The translations under genes and the position numbers were made by a program. Below the pieces are notes generated by a model, which saw only the letters and a program-made list of their open reading frames with translations, did no database searches and had not been told where the DNA came from. Below, in pieces: positions 24,313 to 35,989 of a DNA stretch of 64,000 bases (position 1 is the first letter of the stretch; every line of letters begins with the position of its first letter). The stretch is from Wuchereria bancrofti (lineage: Eukaryota; Nematoda; Chromadorea; Rhabditida; Onchocercidae), in NCBI GenBank assembly GCA_005281725.1, contig SSBO01000012.1:22853965-22917964 (forward strand), read 5' to 3'.

Positions 24313-27300
24313 ATGGATAAGGAGAATGTGAATGAAATGCGCAAGATTATTAATTGCTACATTTGTAACGATGTGAGTTTGAAAAGAAAATTAATTTAAA
24401 TTTCAATATTAAGCACGAATTGCAAATGTGAGAAGAAAAAAAAAATAAGTAGTGAATATTCTTTGCTACTAAATTCATGAAAAACAATTTATAATTTCAA
24501 TATAAATGTCTTAAATATGAATATGATTTCGAATTTCGAAATAAAATTTCAAATCTGTTATTGGAAATGAATTTATCCCATACTCATATCCATATTATCA
24601 GTGAAATGAGGATTCTATGAAATAATTCAGCTAACAAAATAAAAAAAAAAAATGATATATTTACCAAATATAATGAAAGTACAGTAAATGCATGATCACT
24701 TCATATGAATGTCTTCTGTTTACAAATTTCATTTTTCATATTTCATATAATCAAAAACAACGAAATTGAAAAAGAAAAAATGACAAACAAATATTTATCA
24801 AATAGATATTTATCATTTTGTTAACTTATCATTGCAACTGAATGCATCATTGTTTGTTGTAAACAACGAAGAATCCGGTCGAAATATGGCTTTCATTGTA
24901 ATTTTTTCCTTAAATTTTGGCTTCTTTTCGTTTGGAATTCACTGATATGAAATGCTATACATTCACATTTCGATTATAAATCAGTAGTAGCCCAGTGATA
25001 ATATATAATTTTATCAGTTATATTTTATGATATATACAATTCTATTATTTTACCATTATATCTTATCATATCTTTTCTTAACATAATGAAATTTTAGCAC
25101 AATTTTTAGATTGTAAAAAATTTTACAATTTAAATTTTTCTTTTCTTAAAAATTGTTAAATCTTTTCAAATATTAAAAGTAAAGGGAATATTTTAGATGA
25201 GATATTAGTGTGAATTATTGACTGTATTATTATTTTAGAAAACCAAATCAACATCTCGACGTAGTCGACAAGAACGCTTTTTACGCTATATTTTACGTCG
25301 TAAACAATGCTCTATTCTATTTTTGTTCGAATTTCTTACTCTCATCAGTCTTATTTTAATATTACTTCTGTTCTTTTGGCTTTCCCGAAATGAAATAGTT
25401 CGTTTATTTGTTTATTTTAATAAATTTGAAATTACAATTAGTAACTTTTTTTTTTAATAATGTGTGACTTGCATATATTACAAATAAGGCAATATTGATA
25501 GGAAAATTAATTAAAAACTAATTAAGAAGTTTTAATTAGTTTTGAATTTAATTTAGTTCAGTTAAGAATTTTTTAAATATATAAAAATTGCATGAAAAGT
25601 GCATTGAATTACCTAACAAATTGTTTAAATTATGCGTATTTTGATCTTATTATAGCTATTTTTCCAGCCACTAATTTATTTTATACTTATTTTACTTGTA
25701 ATTAACTTAACAATGAAAAATTTGCGCCACGTAGAATTTACGCTTCATTCATATTTATATGCATTTTTTTTTTTTAATGAAATTTATTAAATTATAATAC
25801 ATTGGTGAAATGATTTTTTCGGTTGACATATTAAATAATAATTTTCGGTTTTTCGGTTGATAGTTGACAGTCCCATCTATTCTTCCATATATTGTAATTT
25901 AAGAAAAATTCATCGTTGACAAAATTTCAAACGAAATTCTTATGAAATAAAGAATACTTAAAATATCAAAAGTATGATATATTATTTGAAAATATTATTG
26001 ACAAAATTATAATTACTAATAATGCAACGAAATATTTTACCTTTTCTTTTTCAAACTTTACTTCATATTTAAATTATTTGAGTATCCATTTTATTAATAA
26101 TGATTTTTCCGTAAAATGTTCACTTATTTTGCGAAAAAACTGAAACGTTAAGCTTTATATATTATACCATAAATATTTTCTCTTATCAAATAACAGTTGA
26201 TATTATTGATAAATTATTCTTTGCTGTTCAGCTTAAAGTTTAGAATTTGAAGTAAATTACCTTTATGAAGCTGTATGCATAATAAGTATAATATTTATAG
26301 GTAAATGATTAAACTCATTCAAAATCAAAAGTTTAGTAAGAAAATTTATTAGTTTTAGTCCTTATAGATTTCAAAAATAATAATAATAAATAAATAAACA
26401 AACTAATTTACAATATATAAGTGAGAAAGACATTAGGATTAAATTACAGAAGGAATGCATATACGTAAATAAAGACGTATATACGTGAATAAAGATGCAT
26501 CTATACGTGAACACATATTTCAGATATAGGTCAAACAATAGGTACTGGTAAACATTTCGTCTTAATTCTCATCCGTGTATCACAATTCTTTAAAGATGAG
26601 AAATCAGAAATTCGAATTTATAAAATTAAAATTCAAAATGATAAAAGTTAGAAGTGACATTTAGTCTAACGATAGATAACCTTTACAAATTCAATTAGCT
26701 TTGAAAAAAAGAAGTAATTTTTTCTTTCGATAATTATTTAATAGCTAATGAATATCTGTAATTATTTTAATTATCAGTAATTCTGCATTAAGAAAAAATA
26801 GCTAAAATGTTTATCACTTATTACTATCATTCATATCTAATCAAATATATCAACAAAATTTAACAATTCTCGGTGCATCTTTCTTTCAACTCGATATTTC
26901 AGATAATCTTCTGCGATTTAATTAGAATTTTTTAAACTATTTTTAATTGAAAATTATTTCCTAAATATTAATGCAAATCTATTAAAGTCTTATTTTGAAA
27001 TAATTGCAGAAACAAATAGAAAGAACGAAAATTGAAAATAATTGGAAAAAAAGTGAGCAACACAAGTTGAACTTTTACAAATGCAATTATGAACCTATTT
27101 GGGAGAAAGCGGAACAAATGAATTACGTAATTAGCATTTCATAAATTATTGCACTAATTAAATGATTAAAATTACGATGAAAAAAATAGAATAGAATTTC
27201 ATAGCAGTATTTTTTGCCTAATATCATAATATAGATTTAAAATTGAGAAGAAATTAATTAATAATGTTTAATTCTTTAATTTATAGCAATTAATAGCTAA

Positions 27301-29219
27301 TTAATGTTAACTTTTCTATTTGTAACAATTAATTATTATGCTAAAATGAATATTGTAAGAAGGAAAAAAGTTTAAAATAATAATTTATTATTTTATTATT
27401 ATTATATTATAGGATTTATGTAGTTATCATTACGGTAAAGGTGCACAAATATGGTCAGTACAAAAAACAATGACAAATTCAACAAGATGTGTTCATAAAA
27501 TACATATGGTATAAGTATTTTTATAATTATAATTAAATTTGATTTTTCTTTCTTTTTTTTTTGTTGTTCAATCAAATATGTCAATTTAATTTCAAATTTT
27601 TTCATATTCTTTTACTTTTTTTTTTCACTACTTTATATTTTTGTTAATAAAAAATTTTATTGTGATAATATGAAGTGTAAATTTTTACAAATCATTAATA
27701 AAGCATAAATTTGATTTAATTAATAAACTAATAAATGAATATATTAGATAGTTTAAATTTTTAACCTTTTTCTTTCTTTTTTTGTTTTTGTATATTTTTC
27801 ATATATCTTTTTTGATCAATCAAATATGTCAATTTAATTTCAAATTTTTTCATATTCTTTTACTTTTTTTTTCACTACTTTATATTTTTGTTAATAAAAA
27901 ATTTTATATGAAATGTAAAATTTTACAAATTATTAATAAAGCATAAATTTGATTTAATTAATAAACTAATGAATGAATATATTAATAGTTTAAATTTTCA
28001 ATCTTTTTTTTTGTATTTTGTATATTTTTTCATATTATTGTTTCAAAAATTTTACAATAAAGATGTGACAATTTTAATTACTTAATTACTTAGTTAATTA
28101 ATTTAGTTACCGTGTCATAAACTATTATTACAAGGTGCACCGTCAAAAATATATAATAATGAGCGCATATCACCGGCAAGTTGTGGTGGCTTATTTGGTG
28201 CACCAATGCCTTATGAATATATTACATCCGAAACAGCTATTCGTGTTAGTTTATCATTTCTGATATTCATTTCAAATGTTATTTGAAATGAAATTATTTG
28301 AATTTCAAGTAAATATGAATTTAAGAAAGCAATCAAAACGGTCATTGTAGATTGATTTATTACTTTTTATTTGAAATTTTTTATTTATTACTTTTTATCT
28401 GAGATTACATTCAAAAAAAAAAAATAATAGTAATAACAAAAATTCTTTGAGTTACAGAAAAAAAAAAGTCAATTTATGAATTCATATTTGTTTACAACTA
28501 TTCATCCTCACATCCATCTAATTAAGTTAAGTAATTAAGTTAAGCATATATGGAATAATCTTCCAATTTAGTGCAAAATTAATTTCATCATGACATATTT
28601 GACTAAAAAGAAAGAAAAAAAAAAATTCATTAAAATTTAAAAAATAATTTTTAAGGCACCTCAAGTCTCAAATGAAATGCTTGAGAGATATTATATGAAT
28701 CAAACTGTCCTCTCAACTGCTTTACACGTCAAATGTCCACGATGTATTGTTAAGAGCAGTTGGTATGCGTAAGTTTTACATCACATAATTTATATATATA
28801 TATATTTGTCATAAGCATAAACGTAAACGTAAACGTAAACGTAAACATAAAACGTAAACATAAACGTATATTTGTCGTAAATAAACCATTAGCAAATGTG
28901 AAGTAAAAAGATTTATAGCCTTTTTGTGTTATCAAATATTTTAATGCATATTAAATTAATAAAGTATAATTAATTAATTTCAACAATTTCATCATTGAAA
29001 TTTAAGTTAAATGAAATTAAAATTGAAATAAATTAAGCATAATTAATTGATCACATAATTCAATCACACAATTATATTATGTTTTATTACAGATCGCCGA
29101 TATCATTGCATTGTCGTCGACAATTAGTTACTCTACAATATGGTTGGCCTTACATTGCTAAATATTGCGATTTGGAAGAACAAAAAGAGATAAATCTTGA
29201 AAAAATGATTTACTGCTAA
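24313..29219 (+). CDS. Predicted single-pass (type II) membrane protein with Cys-rich ectodomain
   Basis: Not a family I recognise. Exons by splice phase: 24313-24372, 25239-about 25400, 27413-27508, 28107-28244, 28656-28768, 29093-29219, about 230 residues. Exon 1 gives a short polar N-terminus (MDKENVNEMRKIINCYICND). Exon 2 is strongly basic (TSRRSRQERFLRYILRRKQ) followed by a 24-residue Leu/Ile/Phe membrane segment. The positive-inside rule puts the C-terminus outside or in the lumen. The rest carries nine Cys, including HVKCPRC, SLHCRRQ, KYCDLE and the last residue, so a disulphide-bonded extracellular domain is likely. NST and NQT look like glycosylation sites. The donor of exon 2 is unresolved (phase 0 is needed; GTTCGT or GTTTAT), and another small exon in the roughly 2-kb second intron is possible. 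It could be a nematode-specific secreted or surface factor; I cannot assign a function. Confidence 0.6.
27569..28064 (+). repeat. 248-bp tandem duplication in an intron
   Basis: CAATCAAATATGTCAATTTA begins at 27569 and again at 27817. The following roughly 240 bases match closely, with small indels near the middle. It lies in intron 3 of the membrane-protein gene. Confidence 0.9.
28814..28872 (+). repeat. (GTAAAC)n hexamer repeat
   Basis: About nine units of CGTAAA/CATAAA type in intron 5 of the membrane-protein gene. It is not the nematode telomere repeat TTAGGC. Confidence 0.85.
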
Positions 29220-29224
29220 ATATT

Positions 29225-29605
29225 ATTTAATATAATATTTTATGTAATAACAATATTAATTGAATTCTATTAATTGAATTGTAATTTTTTTATTTTATGT
29301 AATAACAATATTAATTGAATTGTGTTAATTGAATCATGATTTTTTATTTTATGTAATAACAATATTAATTGAATTGTATTAATTGAATTATAAGTTTTTT
29401 ATTTTATGTAATAACAATATTAATTGAATTCTATTAATTGAATTATAATTCTTTTTGTTTTATGTGATAACAATATTAATTGAATTCTATTAATTGAATT
29501 ATAATTTTTTTATTTTATGTAATAACAATATTAATTGAATTGTATTAATTGAATTATAATTTTTTTTATTTTATGTAATAACAATATTAATTGAATTGTA
29601 ATTTT
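29225..29605. repeat. 54-56-bp tandem repeat, six to seven copies
   Basis: TATTTTATGTAATAACAATA recurs at about 29291, 29345, 29400, 29455, 29511 and 29567, linked by ATTAATTGAATT blocks. It sits immediately downstream of the membrane-protein stop codon and so may be in its 3' UTR. Confidence 0.9.
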
Positions 29606-29865
29606 ATGCTTGCATTCTTTGCATTAATCTTTTCATGCAATAATATTTCCTTACAATTACATTCACTAATAATTTAAAATTTCATCACTTCAAATTTAAC
29701 AAAATTTTGAGTTCAATAAAATTTGAAAATTACAATAAAAATTAGTTTTATTATTGAATTAATCATTTCATTACACTACTTTTTAGCATAATTTATTCGC
29801 ATAAATTTTGTTAATTATTATCATTATTATTATTATATTATTAATTATTATTGTTAATATCATTA
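29606..29865. other. 3' flank of ACOX3 with ATT microsatellite
   Basis: AT-rich; from about 29818 it runs into the ATT/TTA microsatellite that extends to about 29928 and enters the ACOX3 reading frame. No gene. Confidence 0.6.
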
Positions 29866-29875
29866 TTAATTATTA

Positions 29876-29927
<52 letters not shown>

Positions 29928-32900
29928 CAATTGATGATTCAATGGGAAATTGCATGAAGTATTGCATAAGATTTTGATAAATTTGCCCATCACTTAAACC
30001 TAATACGGAATGTAAAAAGAAATCCGGTAGAGATAATGCATCACATATTGTGATAACATCAGGAAGAATCATTGCTTCTAATTTACGGAAACGTTTTTTT
30101 ACGGTATCACCCCATTGTCCATTAATACAATAACCACCTGAAAATTGAATTTATTATCATTTCATTAATTTTCTTAAAATTTCAAACTAATTAATATAAA
30201 AAATTTCAAATTAATATGCAAAAATATGTTCGTTTACTTTTCACCTGATTTACTTTTTATATTGTTTACTTTTTATCTAGTTTACTTTCTATATTGTTTA
30301 CTTTTTGCTAATCAATAATTAATTATTTCATACTAACCAATGTAAAATATTGCGATATGCTTATCAATAGAGCTATAAGCATACAGAAGAGCACATCGAT
30401 GTAAAACTTCTCGGATAGATTCCGGAGCTATTTGTAAGGATTTCCGGAAATAATTGAGTACGGTCAGTTCGCAATAAGCATATGTAATCATTTTATATTC
30501 TTCACTCTGTGCTTGTCGCTTATCAATGCTTTGGTTAATTTTATCATTGATATCATCTTTAACTTTTGATATGAGAAAGTGTAACAGCCAAACATAAGCA
30601 TTTGCAATATCTGTAAATTGTAAAGGAAAGATAATATATTGATAACATTTTATCTTATCTTTAAATGCTAAATGTAGTATTAACAATTATCATAATGATA
30701 AGTTACTGTTAAACTCTGATAAGTTTGTGAAACTAGCAATGCCTAACTGAAAAATAATAAAATGATTAATGCGCAAAGAATGTAAATAGAAGAAGAAAAA
30801 AAAAACTCTAAATATAAATCGAAATATTTCAAATCATATCATTTATCATAAAATTCAGAAGATGACACTACTAATAATTCGTTAAGTAATTGTCACCAAA
30901 TAATTTTGTCACCTTAAGAAACTTTATGCTATTTTTTGAAATTTTCTTTTTAGTGAAAAATAGTGTAAAGAAACCTTCTAAGTCATCATCATTCCAGGTT
31001 GAGAATTTTTCTGGCTTCATAGCTAAAAATACCAAACTTCGAAGAGGCGAATCATTCCAATCATATGACTTTTCGTCAGATAATGAAATTAATGCACAAG
31101 TTACTTGTTGCATTAGAATATTATTGTCACCTTCGAATGTTCGTGCTGGATCAAAAGCATTGCGAAGATCATTCAATCTTGAACTTTTCAAAAATCTTAA
31201 AAAAAAAAATGAAAATTAAATATTTCATCATTTGAAGAATACATTGAAGGCATTCCTTTAAAATTCAAAATTATGGAATAGTATTTTGCTTCGTATTGAA
31301 ATATCGAATATTCTTAAAAGTTTTAAAATTACTTAATGACTATAAATTGAAGTAAATCTTATTGTAACTCTTCGCTTATTTTTTAAGATTGTATTAGTCA
31401 GAAAAATGCATCTTACTGATAAAAAATTATCCTATCGGATTACGTTATCAAATAATTTAGCTAATTCTTTTTTGTTTTTTTTTTTTTTTTTTAAATTAAA
31501 ATTTTGAAAGAAAATAAAATTATGTTAGCGAACCCATATGCACCACAAGCAAGACGAGCATCATCTAAAGCATTAACACCTTCTTCCGTTGATAATACTT
31601 TTGCTGCACAACTAAGAATTTGTATTTCTCGTGATAACATCAACTATAAATTTCAATTATTAAATTTTAAATTTCTCTATTTTAGAATATATTTTATAAA
31701 CAGCTTTTGACAGCAATAATAATTGAAATAATAAAGTGACATTTATTACTATTATCTTTATTATAAATGAAATGCTTAATGAAAGAAAAATTTTGTAAAA
31801 GTAAAAAGGAAAAAATAAGAAAAGTTAAATTTGAAAAAATTTTTTCATTTAATGGAAATTGTAAAATGGAATTTTAAAAGCAATTTTAAAACAAACATCA
31901 TATGGAAGTCTTCCATCTTTTGTACAATAAATGAAATGCTTATAACAAATGGAAATAAATTTGCGATAAAAAATTGTCAAAGCTATTGATGTCGCAATAT
32001 GTGGAAAAATTCGGCGCTGTTGCATGGGATATTCAATAATTGATCGTTCTTCTGTAAGATAATAAAGTATCAATCAGGTAGTATAAGACTAGTAATTATA
32101 AAAAAATGATATACAAGAAGATGAATTATCTATTAAATTTTAAATTCTTAAATTTGAATGAGCAAACTAAGCAAGAAATTTGAAATTATCTGAATTAAAC
32201 TATCTTAAATGCTATGTGAATAATAATGTAATTGATTAAATTCTACAATCATCAAATAGCAAAAATATTAAAATTTAAAATTCAATAAAATATTCAATGA
32301 AAGAAATTTTTATGAAGAATTATTTAAATTGATTGATGCTAAAAGTTTTTTATTTCAATTTCAATTTTACTTTCGTTAAATTTTCAAATGCTATAAAGGC
32401 TAATAACCTGCTTGATTAGCCATACGAAATTGTTTTCGAATAGCTGAATAACGTGTTGCTATAATTATAGCAAGTCGACATGCCATTACGCCTTTTCCGA
32501 CGACAGCTGCGCGCCCAATAGATAGAATAGCTAGACTTGCTAATTGTTGCTCTTTCATATTCTGTTGACAAAAAAAAAAAAAAGTTGACAAAAAGAGCGA
32601 AGAGAAAAGATAAAAAAATTCTTCCTTATGAATTACTAATAAATAGATATTATATTTAAATATCAAAATGAAATTTTGTAATTGCAAAAATAAACAAGTT
32701 CGTTCATTTACCTTAAAAATGGATTGATAAGTTCCATCAGGATGAACGGTTGCTAATCGATTTAGTAATGCATTCAAATGAAAACGATGTTTGTTAAATT
32801 TAATCCAACCATTATCAATACTATTCCAATCACCTACTTTCTCTCCCATATCACCTATTGTTATACCTTTTAAAGGTATCATTGTTTTGAAATGACGAAT

Positions 32901-34587
32901 TTGCATGCAAAATGCATGCAAACCATAACATGTATGATTGATGTAAAGTTGAGCAAAAATAATCGCATATGTTGCATTCATAGCTATAAAAAAATGAAAA
33001 TGAAAAATTTAATTAATGATCGAGTAAAAAAAAAAGAAAAAAAACATGAAAAATTAAAAAATTGAAAAAAAAATTATCAAAATAATGATTATTATTACTA
33101 TCATTCTTATTATCACTAATGCAATGATTATTTATATTACCAAGAGATTATTGATTAGAAGATAAGCAATAAAAGTAAGTAATGAATATTGCCTTATTGC
33201 TATAAAATAAGATAACTGATAACTGATAATAATATATCATTAATTGGTAGAGGAAATTTTTTTTTTGCTACTTGTATCTTTCTCAAATAATAATGATAAG
33301 AGATGATAGTATAAAGATAAACCCAAATTTCCGGCCCAACATTTGATTGCCTCATCATCCGGTGTATGCATTACGAATTGACCTTTATCATAATGACATT
33401 CAGTACGAATTGAATTTACATCTGAGCCATGCGACAATTCCGTTAAACAAAAACAACCAACAATCTTTAATTTATTACTTTCATAAATACCAATAATATT
33501 GTTTTAGTTTTCTTTCATTATAAATTATTTTAGGTTTATTTCAGTACAAATTTGAAATGGAAATAATGAATAGCACAGATAGATGTGTAAATATGTTTAT
33601 CATTTGCAATGAATTTATGAATAATTGAATTTGAGCCAAAAAAAAAAAGAAATTTTTTTTTTAAAACAAAATATGATGAATTGAAAGAGATGTAAAGACC
33701 TTATTGTTTATGCATTTCTCAAGTATTTGATGATGACGATCTGTTCCCATTGATAAGACTGTAACATAGAAGATTGCACTGATATAAAATTTTGTTGCTA
33801 AACTTTGATCATAACTTTCTAGCACTTCCGTAAAATCCACAAATTTTTCAGGATCTGTTTTAAGCTAAAATATCATTTAATACAATGAAAAAAGAAAATG
33901 AGAAATTAAAAGTAAAATATTTTATTTATGAGAATAATTTAACATACATAAAAAATTAAAATATTATAACATATTGAATGTAATATGCGAAAAAATAGAT
34001 TAATCAACAGACCCCATCAAATGTGATAAAATTATATTTCAAAAGTTGTTTCCAACGTTGATTACATATTTGGCGGCTTTCATTCATTGTTAATATTCGC
34101 CAATTGCGAACAAAAACATTATCATTACGAAGTATTTCAAAAATCTTATTCTAAATTAAACCGAAAAATGTTAGTGAATTTGAATATTTCATAAAGTTAA
34201 TATTTGACATCAAATTAGTATAGAGACACTGAATATTGCAAAGAGATGTTAATTTGAATTTGCTACAATTAGATAATTTTAATTAAAATACTATGCATTT
34301 TCGATTATGACTTTTCAATTGCAGAAAGAGTGAAATTTATCAGACAAATTAAATTTCTACATGAATAGAATGATCATTGACCTCTAAGTAAAAACAACTG
34401 ATGATGATCTAAGTGATAAAGTTCACGTAATTTGGAACCCATTATTTACCTTAAATTGAATACTTTCCGAACCATACAGCCATTCCTGTAAATCATGGCA
34501 AGAGAATTTTGCCATTTGTTGATATTTCAATAAATCGCCATTTATTTCAAGAGAAGCAGTTAACTGATGTGGCATCATGAAAATCAT
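29866..34587 (-). CDS. ACOX3: Peroxisomal acyl-CoA oxidase, ACOX3 type
   Basis: FAD-dependent oxidase for the first step of peroxisomal beta-oxidation (branched-chain acyl-CoA in the ACOX3 subfamily). About 11 exons, about 690 residues. Exon 1 (34587-34450) encodes MIFMMPHQ...FSCHDLQEWLYGSE, matching the ACOX3 N-terminus. Then come LTELSHGSDVNSIRTE and HTPDDEAIKCWAGNLG (substrate/FAD region), ITIGDMGEKVGDWNSIDNGW, EYPMQQRRIFPHIA, and ARTFEGDNNILMQQ with the catalytic Glu. The C-terminal acyl-CoA oxidase domain follows (AYCELTVLNYFRKSLQ, LPDFFLHSVLGLSDGQIY). The order and spacing are those of human ACOX3. The last exon reads into an AAT microsatellite and ends in a run of about 15 Asn plus KNNN, with no SKL-type PTS1. 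Exon 1 and its upstream DNA lie in the left arm of a large inverted repeat, whose other arm holds a second copy of exon 1 at 39485. Confidence 0.94.
29877..29928. repeat. ATT microsatellite within the ACOX3 3' end
   Basis: An uninterrupted run of ATT on the plus strand, read as AAT (Asn) codons in the ACOX3 frame until the TAA at 29866-29868. Confidence 0.95.
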
Positions 34588-35551
34588 CGCGAATTTATTT
34601 GGGAAATTTTGAGAAACGAATTTGCTAAAACTTTAAAATCCAAAGTTATCATTAGCAACATTAGAATTAATCGTTTAATCATGCCACGTCCCATTTCATT
34701 TGCTACCTCTTTTAATTGTTGAAAATACGGCTATCAATTCTGAGAGAAAATAAAATCCCTTGAAGAAATACACAGAATTGGTCGGTCAATCATGAATTGC
34801 ATCACAAGTTCTGGCCAAAGCTCAACAAATCACTGATATATAATACCGCCACGAGCAATTGAAAGATAATTGTCTCTCTCTCTCTCTCTTCATCCTAAAT
34901 TAGGCTCAATTTGTTCCAACGAGATATTCCATTAAACTGAGTGAAATGTCACCTAAAAATGACATTATAATTAGTCCTCTAACATTTCTTCAATTCAGCC
35001 TTTTCCCTGCAACATATTTCCGATAGTTTCAGATTGTTTTATTCCGATTAATTCAATTGTACAGAAAATATAATTAAGTAATGCAAACAAAAGAAGACAA
35101 CAATCAATCGATTAAGGATCATAGGCAAATATGAAATAATAAACGATACTTTCCATTTCTCAACGCATGAAATTGTATTTAAAACGGCAAGTAAAACAGC
35201 ACAAAGAACGAAGTACTTAATTACTTCATAATATCATAAATTCAAGTTTAAACAATTTCAATTCAAGTAAGTCAATTCACTCGAAATGTATTATCATTCG
35301 ATCACAAATTACAAAAAATCAACACATTGTAATGTCCATATATATGCATACAATCATTTAACTTCTGTCACAATGACAATTACAAACAAAAATTGTTCCA
35401 TCTCATTCTTTTACCATGAAATGAGCCACTGTTAACATGCTTTCGATCCTTACAATTCACCTAGTTATAAATATTACCCATGGATAGGGTAGAAAATGGT
35501 GTATAGACTGTAAACAAAACATACAGTGGAAATTTATAACTTAAACAGTAA
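34454..35551 (+). repeat. Left arm of a 1.1-kb inverted repeat flanking cdk-9
   Basis: The reverse complement matches 38520-39619 almost base for base; a 70-base stretch around the GA/CT run (34850-34915) has two differences. It contains ACOX3 exon 1 at its outer end and a CT run mirrored by the GA run near 39183. Beyond 35551 a more diverged homology continues to about 35670. Confidence 0.97.
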
Positions 35552-35989
35552 TTTTATTAAAACTGATCTGGATTTGAGTATCGCTAATCTAGAAATCTTA
35601 CCTCGAAATTGTAAAAAAAAAAGTCAAATTGAGAAATGTACTGTTCCTTTGATGCCAATGATGGATAAATGAGAAATTCTGTGGATATTAAAATATTTTG
35701 GACAATTTTTACAATCAATCATTAAGCATTATAAATTAATGATTGAGTTAATCATTGATTAAGCATTGAGAGACTACAAATTTTCAATGCGAGTTCTGTG
35801 GTATTATTGGATTTTAAGGTTTGATAGCATTGGTCCGCTGATAGTCGATAAAGAGGGATTGATGGTTGGTTAAGCGTTGGTACGTTCCGTACTGGAGATG
35901 ATGTGAACGTTGTCACGTTATACGTGACTTTCAAAAATGACTTATCAAATAATAAGTCATCCATAGCGTTTCAGTTTATTTAGGCTGAA
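35552..35989 (+). other. cdk-9 upstream region with a decayed cdk-9 tail copy
   Basis: The inner end of the left arm (about 35570-35670, minus strand) still matches the cdk-9 last exon and 3' UTR, for example GGCATCAAAGGAACAGTAC against the genuine GGCATCACAGGGACAGTAC. The remainder (35700-35960) lies between this and the cdk-9 start. It has an open minus frame that resembles nothing. Confidence 0.6.
35966..35975 (+). promoter_or_regulatory. Possible spliced-leader acceptor of cdk-9
   Basis: GCGTTTCAG ends at 35974, 15 bases before the cdk-9 ATG. It is a perfect nematode 3' splice site with no obvious upstream exon. Confidence 0.5.

Noticed and set aside
28814..28872. Possible telomere-like array (GTAAAC)n
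   Set aside because: The unit differs from the nematode telomere TTAGGC, and it is a short intronic microsatellite.
35752..35964. 70-residue minus-strand frame MDDLLFDKSFLK upstream of cdk-9
   Set aside because: No family resemblance, no splice partner, and it overlaps the cdk-9 promoter/leader region and a decayed repeat border.
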